NCBI GenBank assembly: GCA_031291475.1
Contig: JARLIY010000138.1
Span: 1-41,572 of the forward strand
Direction of reading: 5' to 3'
DNA: 41,572 nt
Origin: Xanthobacteraceae bacterium
GTDB lineage: Bacteria; Pseudomonadota; Alphaproteobacteria; Rhizobiales; Xanthobacteraceae
Position numbers and translations under genes: made by a program. The notes below the pieces were generated by a model that was not told where the DNA came from, did no database searches, and saw only the letters and a program-made list of their open reading frames with translations. Positions 31,145-40,061 of this stretch are shown in pieces (position 1 is the first letter of the stretch; each line of letters starts with the position of its first letter).

Positions 31145-31343
31145 GCGATTGGCCGGCCGCGAAGGCGCAGCGCGTTCTGGCCGCATTGTTGCGTCAAGGT
31201 TGGACCATCAAACGGCAAACTGGGTTCTACAACGGACGGGCTGGCCGGATTACGTCTTTGCCTTCCACGACCGTGATGAAATCGGTCCACAGATGCTAGC
31301 TCGCATCGCTAAACGCATCGGACTGACGCCCAACGATATTTGA
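31141..31343 (+). pseudogene. hicA: Frameshifted hicA toxin lacking its catalytic histidine
   Basis: Frame 1 starts MSDWPAAKAQRVLAALLRQG with WTIKRQTG, the HicA N-terminus, then stops early. A second frame takes over near 31225 as LQRTGWPDYVFAFHDRDEIG with PQMLARIAKRIGLTPNDI to the stop at 31341-31343. Family proteins read QTGSH(R/K)xLxRxGWPDYV; here the piece with the active-site His (SH) is gone and the frame is shifted. A small deletion at about 31224-31230 explains both. The protein cannot be an active ribonuclease. Confidence 0.8.
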
Positions 31344-31347
31344 CCGT

Positions 31348-33180
31348 TCACCGCCCGCCGAACGGCTCGGCCGGAGCGATGTCGGTGAGGCGGAATTGCA
31401 CGCGCTCTTCGCCCTGCCAGCGATCGAGCGCGAAGGAGCCGGCGGCATGCACGCGGCGGCCGCGGTTCGCCAGTAGCGCGGCGCCGAGTTTGCCTCCGGC
31501 GGCGCGGAAAGCGATGGCGTTGACGCCCGAGCCGTCGGCGGATTTGAGCCGCACGCGCATATGCGCCTGACCGACCTCTTCGGCATAAGCGACGGTGTGC
31601 GCCGGCAGCGCGATCACCGGCTCCGGATTGCCGGAACCGAAGGGCCCCGCGCGCTCGATCAGCCCCACAAGGCCGGCGTCGGCCGCCGCCGCGCTCACCG
31701 CGCCGTCGATCATGAGACCGTTGGCGCGGCGCGCTGCGGCGACATCGTCGGCAAGCGTTGCTTCGAGGAAAGCCCGCAGCGGCGCGAGCGCGGTCTTGCG
31801 CAAGGTCACGCCGGCGGCCATGGCGTGGCCGCCGCCTTTTTCGATCAGCCCCTCCGCCACCGCGCGCCGCACCGCGCGGCCGATATCGACGCCGGCGATG
31901 GAACGTCCCGATCCGGTGCCGATGCCGCCCGGTTCGAGCGCAATGGCAAAGGCCGGGCGGCCGAATTTCTCCTTCAGCCGCGCCGCCACGAGACCGACGA
32001 TGCCGGGATGCCAGCCCTCCGAGGCGGTGACCACCACCGCGCCTTTCTCCTCGATACCGAGCGCCGCCATGGCTTCGGCCTCGGCCTGCGCCACGGTCTC
32101 CACTTCGATGATCTGCCGCTCGCGGTTGAGCCGGTCGAGCTCGGCGGCGATGCGCGCCGCCTCGACGGAATCGTCTTCGAGCAGGAGCCGCACGCCGAGA
32201 TCGGCGCGGCCGATGCGCCCGCCGGCATTGATGCGCGGCCCGAGCAAAAAACCCAGATGCCAGGCCTCGGGCGGCCCGGAAAGGCGCGCCACATCCATCA
32301 GGCTCACATGGCCGGCGCGCGTGCGCCGGCGCAGCGCGATGAGACCCTTGGCGACGAAGGCGCGGTTGAGCCCGATCAGCGGCACCACGTCGGCGACGGT
32401 GCCGAGCGCGACATCGTCGAGGAATGTGAGCAGATCGGGTTCGCGGCGATTTTCGGTCCAGAAACCGCGGGCACGTAAAACCCGGTTCACCGCCACGACT
32501 GTCATAAAGACGAGACCTACCGCGGCGAGATAACCGAGGCCGGAAAGATCGTCGCGCCGGTTCGGATTGACGATCGCCACCGCCGGCGGCAGCGTCTCGT
32601 CGGCTTGATGGTGATCGATGACCACGACATCGACGCCGAGCACGCGCGCTTGCGCCAACGGCTCGACGCTCGTGGTCCCGCAATCGACCGTCACCAGCAG
32701 CGTCGCGCCGCGCGCGGCGAGCGCGCGCACCGCCTCGACATTGGGGCCATAGCCTTCGAACAGACGGTCGGGGATGTGGATCAGGGGCTCGATGCCGGCT
32801 TGGCGCAGGAAGCGAGCGAGCAACGCGGCCGACGTGGCGCCGTCCACGTCGTAATCGCCGAAGATTGCGATCGTTTCGCCGCCCATGATCGCGTCGGCGA
32901 TGCGGGCCGCCGCTTCCGGCATGGCGGTGAGCACGTCCGGATCGGGCATCGACCGCTTGATCGAAGGATCGAGAAACGCCTCGACCGCATCGACCTCGAT
33001 ATTGCGGCCGGCGAGGATGCGGGCGAGCAACTCGGGAACATCGTGGCGCTGGGCGATCGCCAGCGCCCGCGCGGAACCGCGCTCGTCCAGCCGGTCGCGC
33101 CAGGCGCGCCCGGTCGCCGAATTTTCGACACCGAGGAAAAGTCCGTCGGTCACGGTAAATCCGCGTGATTCGAAGCCCAT
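31348..33180 (-). CDS. recJ: Single-stranded-DNA-specific exonuclease RecJ
   Basis: 610 residues. The DHH phosphoesterase motifs are in place: FGDYDVDGATSA (109-114 for DYDVDG), VTVDCGT and DHHQADETLP (190-192). The DHHA1 part has GWHPGIVGLVAARLKEKFGR, GTGSGRSIAGVDI and GGGHAMAAGVT, and an OB-like C-terminal region follows (RVQFRLTDIAPAEPFGG). RecJ degrades single-stranded DNA 5' to 3' in recombination and mismatch repair. The length is normal. It starts 50 bases downstream of glpX on the same strand. Confidence 0.95.
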   Translation of the reverse strand: MGFESRGFTVTDGLFLGVENSATGRAWRDRLDERGSARALAIAQRHDVPELLARILAGRNIEVDAVEAFLDPSIKRSMPDPDVLTAMPEAAARIADAIMGGETIAIFGDYDVDGATSAALLARFLRQAGIEPLIHIPDRLFEGYGPNVEAVRALAARGATLLVTVDCGTTSVEPLAQARVLGVDVVVIDHHQADETLPPAVAIVNPNRRDDLSGLGYLAAVGLVFMTVVAVNRVLRARGFWTENRREPDLLTFLDDVALGTVADVVPLIGLNRAFVAKGLIALRRRTRAGHVSLMDVARLSGPPEAWHLGFLLGPRINAGGRIGRADLGVRLLLEDDSVEAARIAAELDRLNRERQIIEVETVAQAEAEAMAALGIEEKGAVVVTASEGWHPGIVGLVAARLKEKFGRPAFAIALEPGGIGTGSGRSIAGVDIGRAVRRAVAEGLIEKGGGHAMAAGVTLRKTALAPLRAFLEATLADDVAAARRANGLMIDGAVSAAAADAGLVGLIERAGPFGSGNPEPVIALPAHTVAYAEEVGQAHMRVRLKSADGSGVNAIAFRAAGGKLGAALLANRGRRVHAAGSFALDRWQGEERVQFRLTDIAPAEPFGGR

Positions 33181-33230
33181 CGACGAAGCCTAGCCGATTC
33201 CACGCCCACGCGGCGGGTCGATGCAACCGC

Positions 33231-34217
33231 CTAAAACTTCTCCAGTTGCCGGTGCTCGGCCTTGATCCAGCGCACGGTGCCGGTGACCGAGCGCATGACC
33301 ACGGTCTGCGTCTCGATGATGCCGTCGCCGAACTTGACGCCGGCGAGCATGCGGCCGTCGGTGATGCCGGTCGCCGCAAAGAGGCAGTCGCCGCGCACCA
33401 TGTCCTCGATTTGATATTTCTTGCGCGGGTCCTTGATGCCCATCTTGGCGACGCGCTCGCGCCGTTCCTCGGTATCGACCACCAGCCGGCATTGCATCTG
33501 GCCGCCGATGCAACGCAAAGCCGCCGCCGCCAGCACGCCTTCGGGCGCGCCGCCGATGCCGAGACAGATATCGATGCCAGTTTTGTCCGGGTCGGCGGTG
33601 TGGATGACGGCGGCGATGTCGCCGTCGGTGATCAGACTGACCGAGGCGCCGGCCTTGCGCACGGCCGCGATCAGATCGGCGTGGCGCGGGCGATCGAGCA
33701 TCATCGCGGTAATGGCCTGCGGCTTCACGCCCTTGGCCTTGGCGAGGTTGCGGATATTTTCATCGGCCGGCGCGTCGAGATCGACCACCCCTTTCGGATA
33801 ATCGGGGCCGATCGCGATCTTGTCCATATAGATGTCGGGGGCGTGCAAGAGCGTGCCCTCTTCGGCCATGGCGATGGTGGCGATGGCGCCGGGCATGTTC
33901 TTGGCGCACAACGTCGTGCCTTCGAGCGGATCGACGGCGATATCGACCTTGAACCCGCCCTTGGCGCCGACCTTCTCGCCGATGAACAGCATCGGCGCTT
34001 CGTCGAGCTCCCCCTCGCCGATCACCACCGTGCCGTCGATCGGCAGCTTGTTGAGCTCGCGCCGCATGGCATCGACGGCGGCCTGGTCGGCGGCCTTCTC
34101 TTCGCCGCATCCGCGCAGCCGCGCCGCATTGACCGCCGCGCGTTCGGTCACGCGCACAATCTCCATCGCCAGAATGCGCTCCAGCATCATGCTGTGCGGA
34201 ACGGTGATCGAGGCCAT
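33231..34217 (-). CDS. glpX: Fructose-1,6-bisphosphatase class II
   Basis: 328 residues of the lithium-sensitive phosphatase family. The metal and substrate sites GEGELDEAPM (67-76) and VDPLEGTTL (95-103) are typical, with ITDGDIAAVI and GIGGAPEGVLAAAALRCIGGQ in the second half. It hydrolyses fructose-1,6-bisphosphate in gluconeogenesis and, in some alphaproteobacteria, also sedoheptulose-1,7-bisphosphate. It lies 34 bases after hom on the same strand; the hom-glpX-recJ order is common in this group. Confidence 0.95.
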   Translation of the reverse strand: MASITVPHSMMLERILAMEIVRVTERAAVNAARLRGCGEEKAADQAAVDAMRRELNKLPIDGTVVIGEGELDEAPMLFIGEKVGAKGGFKVDIAVDPLEGTTLCAKNMPGAIATIAMAEEGTLLHAPDIYMDKIAIGPDYPKGVVDLDAPADENIRNLAKAKGVKPQAITAMMLDRPRHADLIAAVRKAGASVSLITDGDIAAVIHTADPDKTGIDICLGIGGAPEGVLAAAALRCIGGQMQCRLVVDTEERRERVAKMGIKDPRKKYQIEDMVRGDCLFAATGITDGRMLAGVKFGDGIIETQTVVMRSVTGTVRWIKAEHRQLEKF

Positions 34218-34251
34218 CTTCTTTTCCTTGCGATAACGCCTGCTGTTGCGG

Positions 34252-35574
34252 TCAGTTCTTTTCGATCCGGATCACCTGCGGGCGCCCGGAGATTACCCGG
34301 TCGCGGCGCACAGCGGCGAGGGCCTTGCGCACCGCGTCCTCGCTGGTCGCGTAGGTAATGAGGATAACGGGGACCGGCGCGCCGGAGCGGCCGGCCTGGC
34401 CGCCGCCTGGCGGTCGGATTTCGTGGCGTTGCACGATCGACTCCAGCGAGATTTGCCGTTGCGCCAGCCGCCGCGCGATGGTGGCGGCGCTGCCGGGCCG
34501 ATCGCGCGCCAGCAAGCGGATATAATAGCCGCCCTCGTGGCGCTGCATCGGCGCCTTGCGGATCGCGGTCATGCGCGCGGCGGGACGCCCGAATGGCGGG
34601 ATGCGCACCCCGCGGGCGATATCGGCCAGATCGGAGACGACGGCGGAAGCGGTTGCCATGCCACCGGCGCCGGGGCCGACCAATGTGATCGGGGAGAGCC
34701 CTTCGGCATCGACCGTCACCGCGTTGGTCACGCCCATGACCTGGGCGATCGCGGAATCCTTGCGCACCATCGTCGGATGCACGCGCTGCTCGATGCCCGC
34801 TTCGGTGCGCACCGCAACGCCGAGAAGTTTGACGCGGTAGCCAAGCTCCGCCGCCGCGTCGAGATCGGCGAGCGTGATCGAGGAAATGCCCTCGACGTAA
34901 ACCGCGCCGGGATCGACTTTGGTCCCGAAAGCGAGGCTCGCCAGGATGGAAAGCTTTTGCGCGGTGTCGTGACCTTCCACGTCGAACGACGGATCGGCCT
35001 CGGCGTAGCCCAAACGCTGCGCCTCGCGCAGGCATTCCGCGAAGGCGAGCCGATCCTCTTCCATGCGCGAGAGGATGTAATTACAGGTGCCGTTGAGAAT
35101 GCCGTAGATGCGGTTGAACGAATTGCCGTTCAATCCCTCGCGCAAGGTCTTGACGATCGGGATACCGCCGGCAACCGAGGCCTCGAAATTGAGCGCCACG
35201 TCATGGCGCTCGGCCAGCATCGCCAGTTTGTACCCCTCGCTGGCCAAGAGCGCCTTGTTGGCGGTCACCACCGGCTTGCCGGCGGCAAGCGCCGTCTCCA
35301 CGGCGCGTTTGGCCGGGTTTCCGGCGCCGCCGATCACCTCGACCAGTACGTCGATTTCCGGATCGGCCGCCAGCCTTGCGGGATCGGCAAACCAGCGCAA
35401 CTTCTTGAGGTCGATGCCGCGTTTCTTGCCGCGCGAACGCGCGCTGACCGCGACCACCTCGATCGGCCGGCCGCAGCGCGCCGCGAGCTTATCGCGTTCA
35501 TGCTCCAGGAGACGCATGACGGCCGTGCCGACGGTTCCCAGCCCGGCAAGACCGACTTTCAACGGCTTGGCCAT
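34252..35574 (-). CDS. hom: Homoserine dehydrogenase
   Basis: 440 residues from ATG 35574; the longer frame is non-coding upstream. NAD(P)-binding GLAGLGTVG (8-16), then TANKALLASEG, FEASVAGGIPIVKTLREGL, GILNGTCNYILSRM and GYAEADPSFDVEGHDTAQKL are the dehydrogenase core. Residues about 360-440 are an ACT domain (YIRLLARDRPGSAATIARRL), expected to give feedback inhibition by threonine. It reduces aspartate semialdehyde to homoserine in the cytosol. It follows the aminotransferase gene by 37 bases. Confidence 0.95.
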   Translation of the reverse strand: MAKPLKVGLAGLGTVGTAVMRLLEHERDKLAARCGRPIEVVAVSARSRGKKRGIDLKKLRWFADPARLAADPEIDVLVEVIGGAGNPAKRAVETALAAGKPVVTANKALLASEGYKLAMLAERHDVALNFEASVAGGIPIVKTLREGLNGNSFNRIYGILNGTCNYILSRMEEDRLAFAECLREAQRLGYAEADPSFDVEGHDTAQKLSILASLAFGTKVDPGAVYVEGISSITLADLDAAAELGYRVKLLGVAVRTEAGIEQRVHPTMVRKDSAIAQVMGVTNAVTVDAEGLSPITLVGPGAGGMATASAVVSDLADIARGVRIPPFGRPAARMTAIRKAPMQRHEGGYYIRLLARDRPGSAATIARRLAQRQISLESIVQRHEIRPPGGGQAGRSGAPVPVILITYATSEDAVRKALAAVRRDRVISGRPQVIRIEKN

Positions 35575-35611
35575 AACGTCGCTAACCTGGAATGAAAGAG
35601 CGCGACGCCGA

Positions 35612-36829
35612 CTAACGTCGCGTCGCAAGCGGTACGACGTTGTGCAGCATTTCCGGCCCCGTTTCAAGAAAGCGCCGGATGTTGCGGGCGGCCTGCCGGA
35701 TGCGCTGCTCGTTCTCCACCAGCGCGATGCGCACATGGCCTTCGCCATGCTCGCCGAAGCCGGCGCCGGGCGACACCGCCACGCTCGCCTTCTCCACCAG
35801 AAGCGTGGCGAATTCGACACTGCCGAGCGGCTGGAACGGCTCGGGGATCGGTGCCCAGGCGAACATCGACGCCTGCGGCGGCGGCACGACCCAGCCGGCG
35901 CGGCCGAACGATTCCACGAGCGCGTCGCGGCGGCGCCGATAGATCGCGCGCATCTCGTGAATGCAATCGTCGGGGCCGTTGAGCGCGGTCGCCGCCGCCA
36001 CCTGGATGGGCGTGAATGCGCCGTAATCGAGGTAGGACTTCACCCGCGCCAGCGCGGCGATAATGCGCTCGTTGCCGACGGCAAAGCCGATGCGCCAGCC
36101 GGGCATCGAATAGGTCTTCGACATCGAGGTGAATTCGACGGCGACATCGAAGGCGCCCGGAACCTGCAGCACCGAGGGCGGCGGATTGTCCTCGAAATAG
36201 ACCTCGGCATAGGCGAGATCCGAAAGCAGGAAGACGTCGTGCTTTTTCGCAAACGCCACGAGGTCGCGGTAGAAATCGAGATCGGCGACGCAAGCGGTCG
36301 GATTTGACGGGTAGCAGGTGACGATGGCGATCGGCTTGGGGATGGTGTGTCTGATCGCGCGTTCGAGCGCGCCGAAAAACTCTGCATTGGCCTCCACCGG
36401 CACCGAGCGGATGGCGCCGCCGGCCATGAGAAAGCCGAAGACATGGATCGGATAGGTCGGATTGGGAACGATGATCACGTCGCCCGGCGCGGTGATCGCC
36501 TGCGCGACGTTGGCGAAGCCTTCCTTGGAGCCGAGCGTGGTGACGATCTGCGTGTCGGGATTGAGCTTGACGCCGAAGCGGCGCGCGTAATAGCCGGCTT
36601 GGGCGCGGCGCAAGCCGGGGATTCCCTTGGATGCCGAATAACGGTCGGTGCGCGTTTTGCCGATCGTCTCCTTGATCTTTTCGACCACGTGCGCGGGCGC
36701 CGGCAGGTCCGGATTGCCCATGCCGAGATCGACGATGTCGGCGCCGCCGTTGCGCGCCACGGCCTTGGCGCGATTGACCTCCTCAAACACGTAAGGCGGC
36801 AGCCGGCGGATGCGGTAAAATTCTTCCAT
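35612..36829 (-). CDS. PLP aminotransferase, class I (AlaC / LL-DAP aminotransferase-like)
   Basis: 405 residues. PLP site: SMSKTYSMPGWRIGF with Lys238; the substrate and cofactor segments VDLGMGNPDLPAP, DRYSASKGIPGLRRA, TLGSKEGF, NPTYPIHVFG, CYPSNPTA and LLSDLAYAEV are present. The N-terminus MEEFYRIRRLPPYVFEEVNR is typical of the alanine aminotransferase AlaC and related LL-diaminopimelate aminotransferases. Position directly ahead of homoserine dehydrogenase suggests an amino-acid-biosynthetic role, but the exact donor is not shown by the sequence. Confidence 0.9.
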   Translation of the reverse strand: MEEFYRIRRLPPYVFEEVNRAKAVARNGGADIVDLGMGNPDLPAPAHVVEKIKETIGKTRTDRYSASKGIPGLRRAQAGYYARRFGVKLNPDTQIVTTLGSKEGFANVAQAITAPGDVIIVPNPTYPIHVFGFLMAGGAIRSVPVEANAEFFGALERAIRHTIPKPIAIVTCYPSNPTACVADLDFYRDLVAFAKKHDVFLLSDLAYAEVYFEDNPPPSVLQVPGAFDVAVEFTSMSKTYSMPGWRIGFAVGNERIIAALARVKSYLDYGAFTPIQVAAATALNGPDDCIHEMRAIYRRRRDALVESFGRAGWVVPPPQASMFAWAPIPEPFQPLGSVEFATLLVEKASVAVSPGAGFGEHGEGHVRIALVENEQRIRQAARNIRRFLETGPEMLHNVVPLATRR

Positions 36830-36874
36830 GGTGGCAACGACGCGTCGCTTGGGCGACCCTCTACACTCAAGTTA

Positions 36875-37237
36875 TCACGGTCTGGCGTAGGCCCCGGCGG
36901 TCTGCGGGACGGCCGGATCGACAACCTGCAATGCAGGCTGCACCGTCGCCGGCGGCCGCGGCGGCTGCGAGCCGGACGGATTGGTGGCGGCCTTCGTGAC
37001 CGGAGTGAGCTGGCCGGTCGTTTGGGCTTCGGTACTCAAGTGATCGCGCTGCGAAATAAGATCGTCGGTCGCTTGCTTGACCTGATCGGGAGTGAGCGTC
37101 GTGTCGGCCCGCGGCGCCGGCATGTCGTGAACCGCGGGAAAGCCGAGCTCCGAGCAACCCGATACGAGGACCGCCACCGCGGCGGCAAGAGCCAGGGTTC
37201 CAAGCGCGCGCCAAGCGATGCGTCCGTAGCCGTTCAC
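36875..37237 (-). CDS. Small lipoprotein
   Basis: 120 residues from GTG 37235-37237, with GGGGA 5-6 bases upstream; the frame is open further but without a site. Residues 6-27 (RIAWRALGTLALAAAVAVLV) and the lipobox LVSGC make a lipoprotein signal with Cys28 as the lipidated residue; Ser after Cys predicts the outer membrane. The rest is hydrophilic, Pro/Thr-rich (PPRPPATVQP). No enzymatic motif. It often precedes this aminotransferase/hom set in relatives, as I recall. Function unknown. Confidence 0.75.
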   Translation of the reverse strand: MNGYGRIAWRALGTLALAAAVAVLVSGCSELGFPAVHDMPAPRADTTLTPDQVKQATDDLISQRDHLSTEAQTTGQLTPVTKAATNPSGSQPPRPPATVQPALQVVDPAVPQTAGAYARP

Positions 37238-37532
37238 GCCCGTCCCCTGCTCTGCCCTCACGGGCCCCTCCAAGCCGGCTCCATGCCCGCTTGCCGGCGC
37301 TTTGACTGAAATAGCTTACTGCCGCAATGGTTTACAAAAGCCAACTGAAAGGTCACAAGTCATTCAGATACCGCGCTAATATGGTCGAAACAAGGTCCGC
37401 GGGACTGGCGCGAATCGCCCGTTTGGCGGCTTTTGCGCCAGCCGGTGGGCCTGCCTTGCGCGTGCGATCCGCGCGGCCCATTTCTGCGGCATGGGCGAGT
37501 TTTGTCGCCCTTGGGGAGAGGAAGGAAAGCGC

Positions 37533-39335
37533 GTGCGGGCGCCGTCACCAGAACCGATGAAGATCGGCAGCGTCGACGTCGAGGTGTTCTCGCGCAATCT
37601 GGCGCGGCTCGTCGAGGAAGGCGGACGGGCGCTTGCCGCCTATCTCAAGCCGCGCGAGCAGGGCCGCGACAACACTGAGTTGGCGGACGAGATCAACGAA
37701 GTCGTCAAGACGCTCGGACACGTCGCGCAATACTGGATGGCCGATCCGCAGCGCACGATCGAGCTGCAAACCCGGCTGGGCAAGGCCTATCTCGATCTTT
37801 GGGCGTCGGCGGTGAAGCGGCTCACCGGCGAACAGACCGCGCCGATCGCCACGCCCGCCGCCAGCGACAAGCGCTTCGTCGATCCGGAATGGACTTCGAA
37901 CCAGTTCTTCGATTTCCTCAAGCAGGGCTATCTGCTGTCGACCCAATGGGCCAATCGACTGGTCAGCGACGCCGATCTCGATCCGCACACCAAGCAGAAG
38001 GCCGAGTTTTACATGCGGCAGATCGGCAATGCGCTGTCGCCGTCGAACTTCGTTCTGACCAATCCCGAATTGCTGCGCGAGACGCTGACCAGCAACGGCG
38101 AGAACCTGGTGCGCGGCATGCACATGCTCGCCGAGGACGTCGAGGCCGGCGGCGGCCACCTCAAGATCCGGCAGTCCGATTCCTCGATGTTCGCGGTCGG
38201 CCGCAATCTGGCGATCACGCCCGGCAAGGTGATCTTCCAGAACGACATCATGCAGCTCATTCAGTACGCGCCGTCGACTCCAACCGTGCTCAAGCGGCCG
38301 CTGCTGATCGTGCCGCCGTGGATCAACAAATATTATGTGCTCGATCTCACGCCGGAAAAATCCTTCATCAAATGGTGCGTCGACCAGGGCCTCACCGTCT
38401 TCTGCATCTCCTGGGTCAACCCGGATGCGCGGCTCGCGCAAAAGAGCTTCGAACAATACGTGCGCGAGGGCGTGCTCGCCGCGCTCGACGCCATCAAGGA
38501 CGCCTCCGGCGAGGAACAGGTGCACGGCGTCGGCTATTGCGTCGGCGGCACCATGCTCGCTGCCGCGCTGGCGGCCATGGCGGTATGGCGCGACGAGCGT
38601 ATCGTGTCGGCGACGTTGCTCGCCGCCCAGGTCGACTTCACCTATGCCGGCGATCTCAAGGTCTTCGTCGATGAGGATCAGGTCAAGGCGATCGAGCAGC
38701 GCATGGCCGGGCGCGGTTATCTCGAAGGCAAATCGATGGTCACCGTGTTCAATTTCTTGCGCTCGAACGATCTAATCTGGCCCTACGTCATCAACAATTA
38801 TCTCAAGGGCAAGGCGCCCTTCCCGTTCGATCTGCTATACTGGAATTCCGACGCGACGCGCCTGCCGGCGGCCAATCATTCGTTCTATATGCGCAATTGC
38901 TATCTGGAGAACAACCTGGCCAAAGGCGCGATGAAGCTCGGCGATACGCCGGTCGACCTGCACGCCATCAAAGTGCCGATCTACAATCTGGCGACGCGCG
39001 AGGACCACATCGCGCCGGCAAAGTCGGTTCTGTTCGGCAGCAAATATTTCGGCGGCCCGGTGAAGTTCGTACTCTCCGGCTCCGGCCACATGGCCGGCGT
39101 AGTCAATCCCCCGGACAAGCACAAATACAAATTTTGGACCGGCCCGAAACCGCGCAGCGCCAACCTCGAGGGTTGGCTCGAAAAGGCGACCGAGCATCCC
39201 GGCTCGTGGTGGCCGGACTGGCTTGCCTGGCTTAAGGAACGGGACGCGATGGAAGCGCCGGCGCGCATCCCCGGTGACGGCAAGCTCAAACCGATCGAGG
39301 ACGCACCGGGAAGTTACGTGAAGGTGCAGGCTTAG
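37533..39335 (+). CDS. phaC: Class I poly(3-hydroxyalkanoate) synthase
   Basis: 600 residues from GTG 37533 (GGAAGG upstream); ATG 37557 is a second choice. Catalytic motif GYCVGGT with nucleophile Cys336 (lipase-box-like), Asp in [10 protein letters not shown] and His in GSGHMAGVV complete the triad; [31 protein letters not shown] and WWPDWLAWL are further family marks. It polymerises (R)-3-hydroxyacyl-CoA, mainly 3-hydroxybutyryl-CoA, on granule surfaces. No phaA, phaB, phasin or phaZ gene lies in the window. It diverges from the lipoprotein gene. Confidence 0.95.
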   Translation: MRAPSPEPMKIGSVDVEVFSRNLARLVEEGGRALAAYLKPREQGRDNTELADEINEVVKTLGHVAQYWMADPQRTIELQTRLGKAYLDLWASAVKRLTGEQTAPIATPAASDKRFVDPEWTSNQFFDFLKQGYLLSTQWANRLVSDADLDPHTKQKAEFYMRQIGNALSPSNFVLTNPELLRETLTSNGENLVRGMHMLAEDVEAGGGHLKIRQSDSSMFAVGRNLAITPGKVIFQNDIMQLIQYAPSTPTVLKRPLLIVPPWINKYYVLDLTPEKSFIKWCVDQGLTVFCISWVNPDARLAQKSFEQYVREGVLAALDAIKDASGEEQVHGVGYCVGGTMLAAALAAMAVWRDERIVSATLLAAQVDFTYAGDLKVFVDEDQVKAIEQRMAGRGYLEGKSMVTVFNFLRSNDLIWPYVINNYLKGKAPFPFDLLYWNSDATRLPAANHSFYMRNCYLENNLAKGAMKLGDTPVDLHAIKVPIYNLATREDHIAPAKSVLFGSKYFGGPVKFVLSGSGHMAGVVNPPDKHKYKFWTGPKPRSANLEGWLEKATEHPGSWWPDWLAWLKERDAMEAPARIPGDGKLKPIEDAPGSYVKVQA

Positions 39336-39352
39336 GGCGTGGCGAAGCTACG

Positions 39353-39410
39353 TTGCCGACAGTGGAGTCTTTATGCTATATGACCATGGTCAATGACCAT
39401 GGTCATATAG
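39353..39410 (+). promoter_or_regulatory. Promoter and 35-nt palindromic operator of the toxin-antitoxin genes
   Basis: Bases 39376-39410 form a perfect palindrome: two 17-base arms (CTATATGACCATGGTCA and its reverse complement) around A39393. Each arm ends in the 12-bp palindrome TGACCATGGTCA, so two identical dyads stand in tandem, 1 base apart. A possible promoter, TTGCCG at 39353-39358 and TATATG at 39377-39382 with an 18-base spacer, is overlapped by it. The antitoxin start is 12 bases on. This is the layout of a Phd/YefM- or VapB-type autorepression site. Confidence 0.75.
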
Positions 39411-39421
39411 GAATGCTTGCC

Positions 39422-39652
39422 ATGTCGCGGATCATCAAAGCATCTGAATTCAAAGCCAAGTGTCTTGCCCTTCTGGACGAGGTTGAGCGCACCGGTGATC
39501 GCTTGATCATCACGAAAAAGGGCAAGCCCGTGGCGGAAGTGGTGCCGCACAAAGGGTTAAAACGTGACATAATTGGTATCTGGAAAGGCCGCGGCGAAAT
39601 TCTCGGTGATATCATTTCACCCATTGACGTTGAATGGGAAGCATTGAAGTGA
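39422..39652 (+). CDS. Phd/YefM-family antitoxin
   Basis: 76 residues from ATG 39422 (AGGA nine bases upstream); ATG 39413 is an alternative. MSRIIKASEFKAKCLALLDE followed by GDRLIITKKGKPVAEVVPHK is the Phd fold that binds operator DNA. The C-terminal part LGDIISPIDVEWEALK should bind the toxin. It represses its own promoter together with the toxin, by family knowledge, and the palindrome just upstream fits this. The stop codon overlaps the toxin start as GTGA. Confidence 0.9.
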   Translation: MSRIIKASEFKAKCLALLDEVERTGDRLIITKKGKPVAEVVPHKGLKRDIIGIWKGRGEILGDIISPIDVEWEALK

Positions 39653-40050
39653 TCTTGCTTGACACACATGTGGCGGTTTGGTCGGCATTCGACACTAACT
39701 CATTGGGAAAGAAGTGTCGGCGAATTGTCCGCCAAGCTCTCACCGAGCATCAGCTTGCAGTCAGCGCAATCAGCTTTTGGGAAATCGCCCTGCTTGTCGC
39801 CAAACGTCGAATGCGTTTCCTAACTTCCGCCGAAGAGATGCGCGGGCTTTTACTGAGCACAGGCATTACCGAACTTCCGCTTACTGGAAAAATTGCCATT
39901 CTTGCCGGCGAAATTCAGGATCTACATGCTGATCCCGCCGATCGCTTCATTGCGGCAACTGCAATCGCGCACGATGCGATGCTGATTACGGCGGACGAAC
40001 GGTTATTACGCTGGCAACACGCCCTGCGCCGCATTGACGCCGAAACGTAG
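39649..40050 (+). CDS. vapC: PIN-domain toxin (VapC-like ribonuclease)
   Basis: 133 residues from GTG 39649, overlapping the antitoxin stop by 4 bases. The acidic PIN residues are present: Asp in ILLDTHVAVWS, Glu in SFWEIALLVAK, and the ADPADRFIAATAIAHDAMLI stretch with two Asp, followed by TADERL. It would cleave RNA (tRNA or rRNA in known cases) when freed of its antitoxin. All catalytic positions are intact, unlike in the hicA gene 8 kb away. Confidence 0.9.
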   Translation: MILLDTHVAVWSAFDTNSLGKKCRRIVRQALTEHQLAVSAISFWEIALLVAKRRMRFLTSAEEMRGLLLSTGITELPLTGKIAILAGEIQDLHADPADRFIAATAIAHDAMLITADERLLRWQHALRRIDAET

Positions 40051-40061
40051 CCCAGACGACC

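Noticed and set aside
31250..33379. 709-codon minus-strand frame over recJ
   Set aside because: It is a different frame of the same strand as recJ with random-looking Arg/Ala-rich sequence; recJ has all motifs in its own frame.
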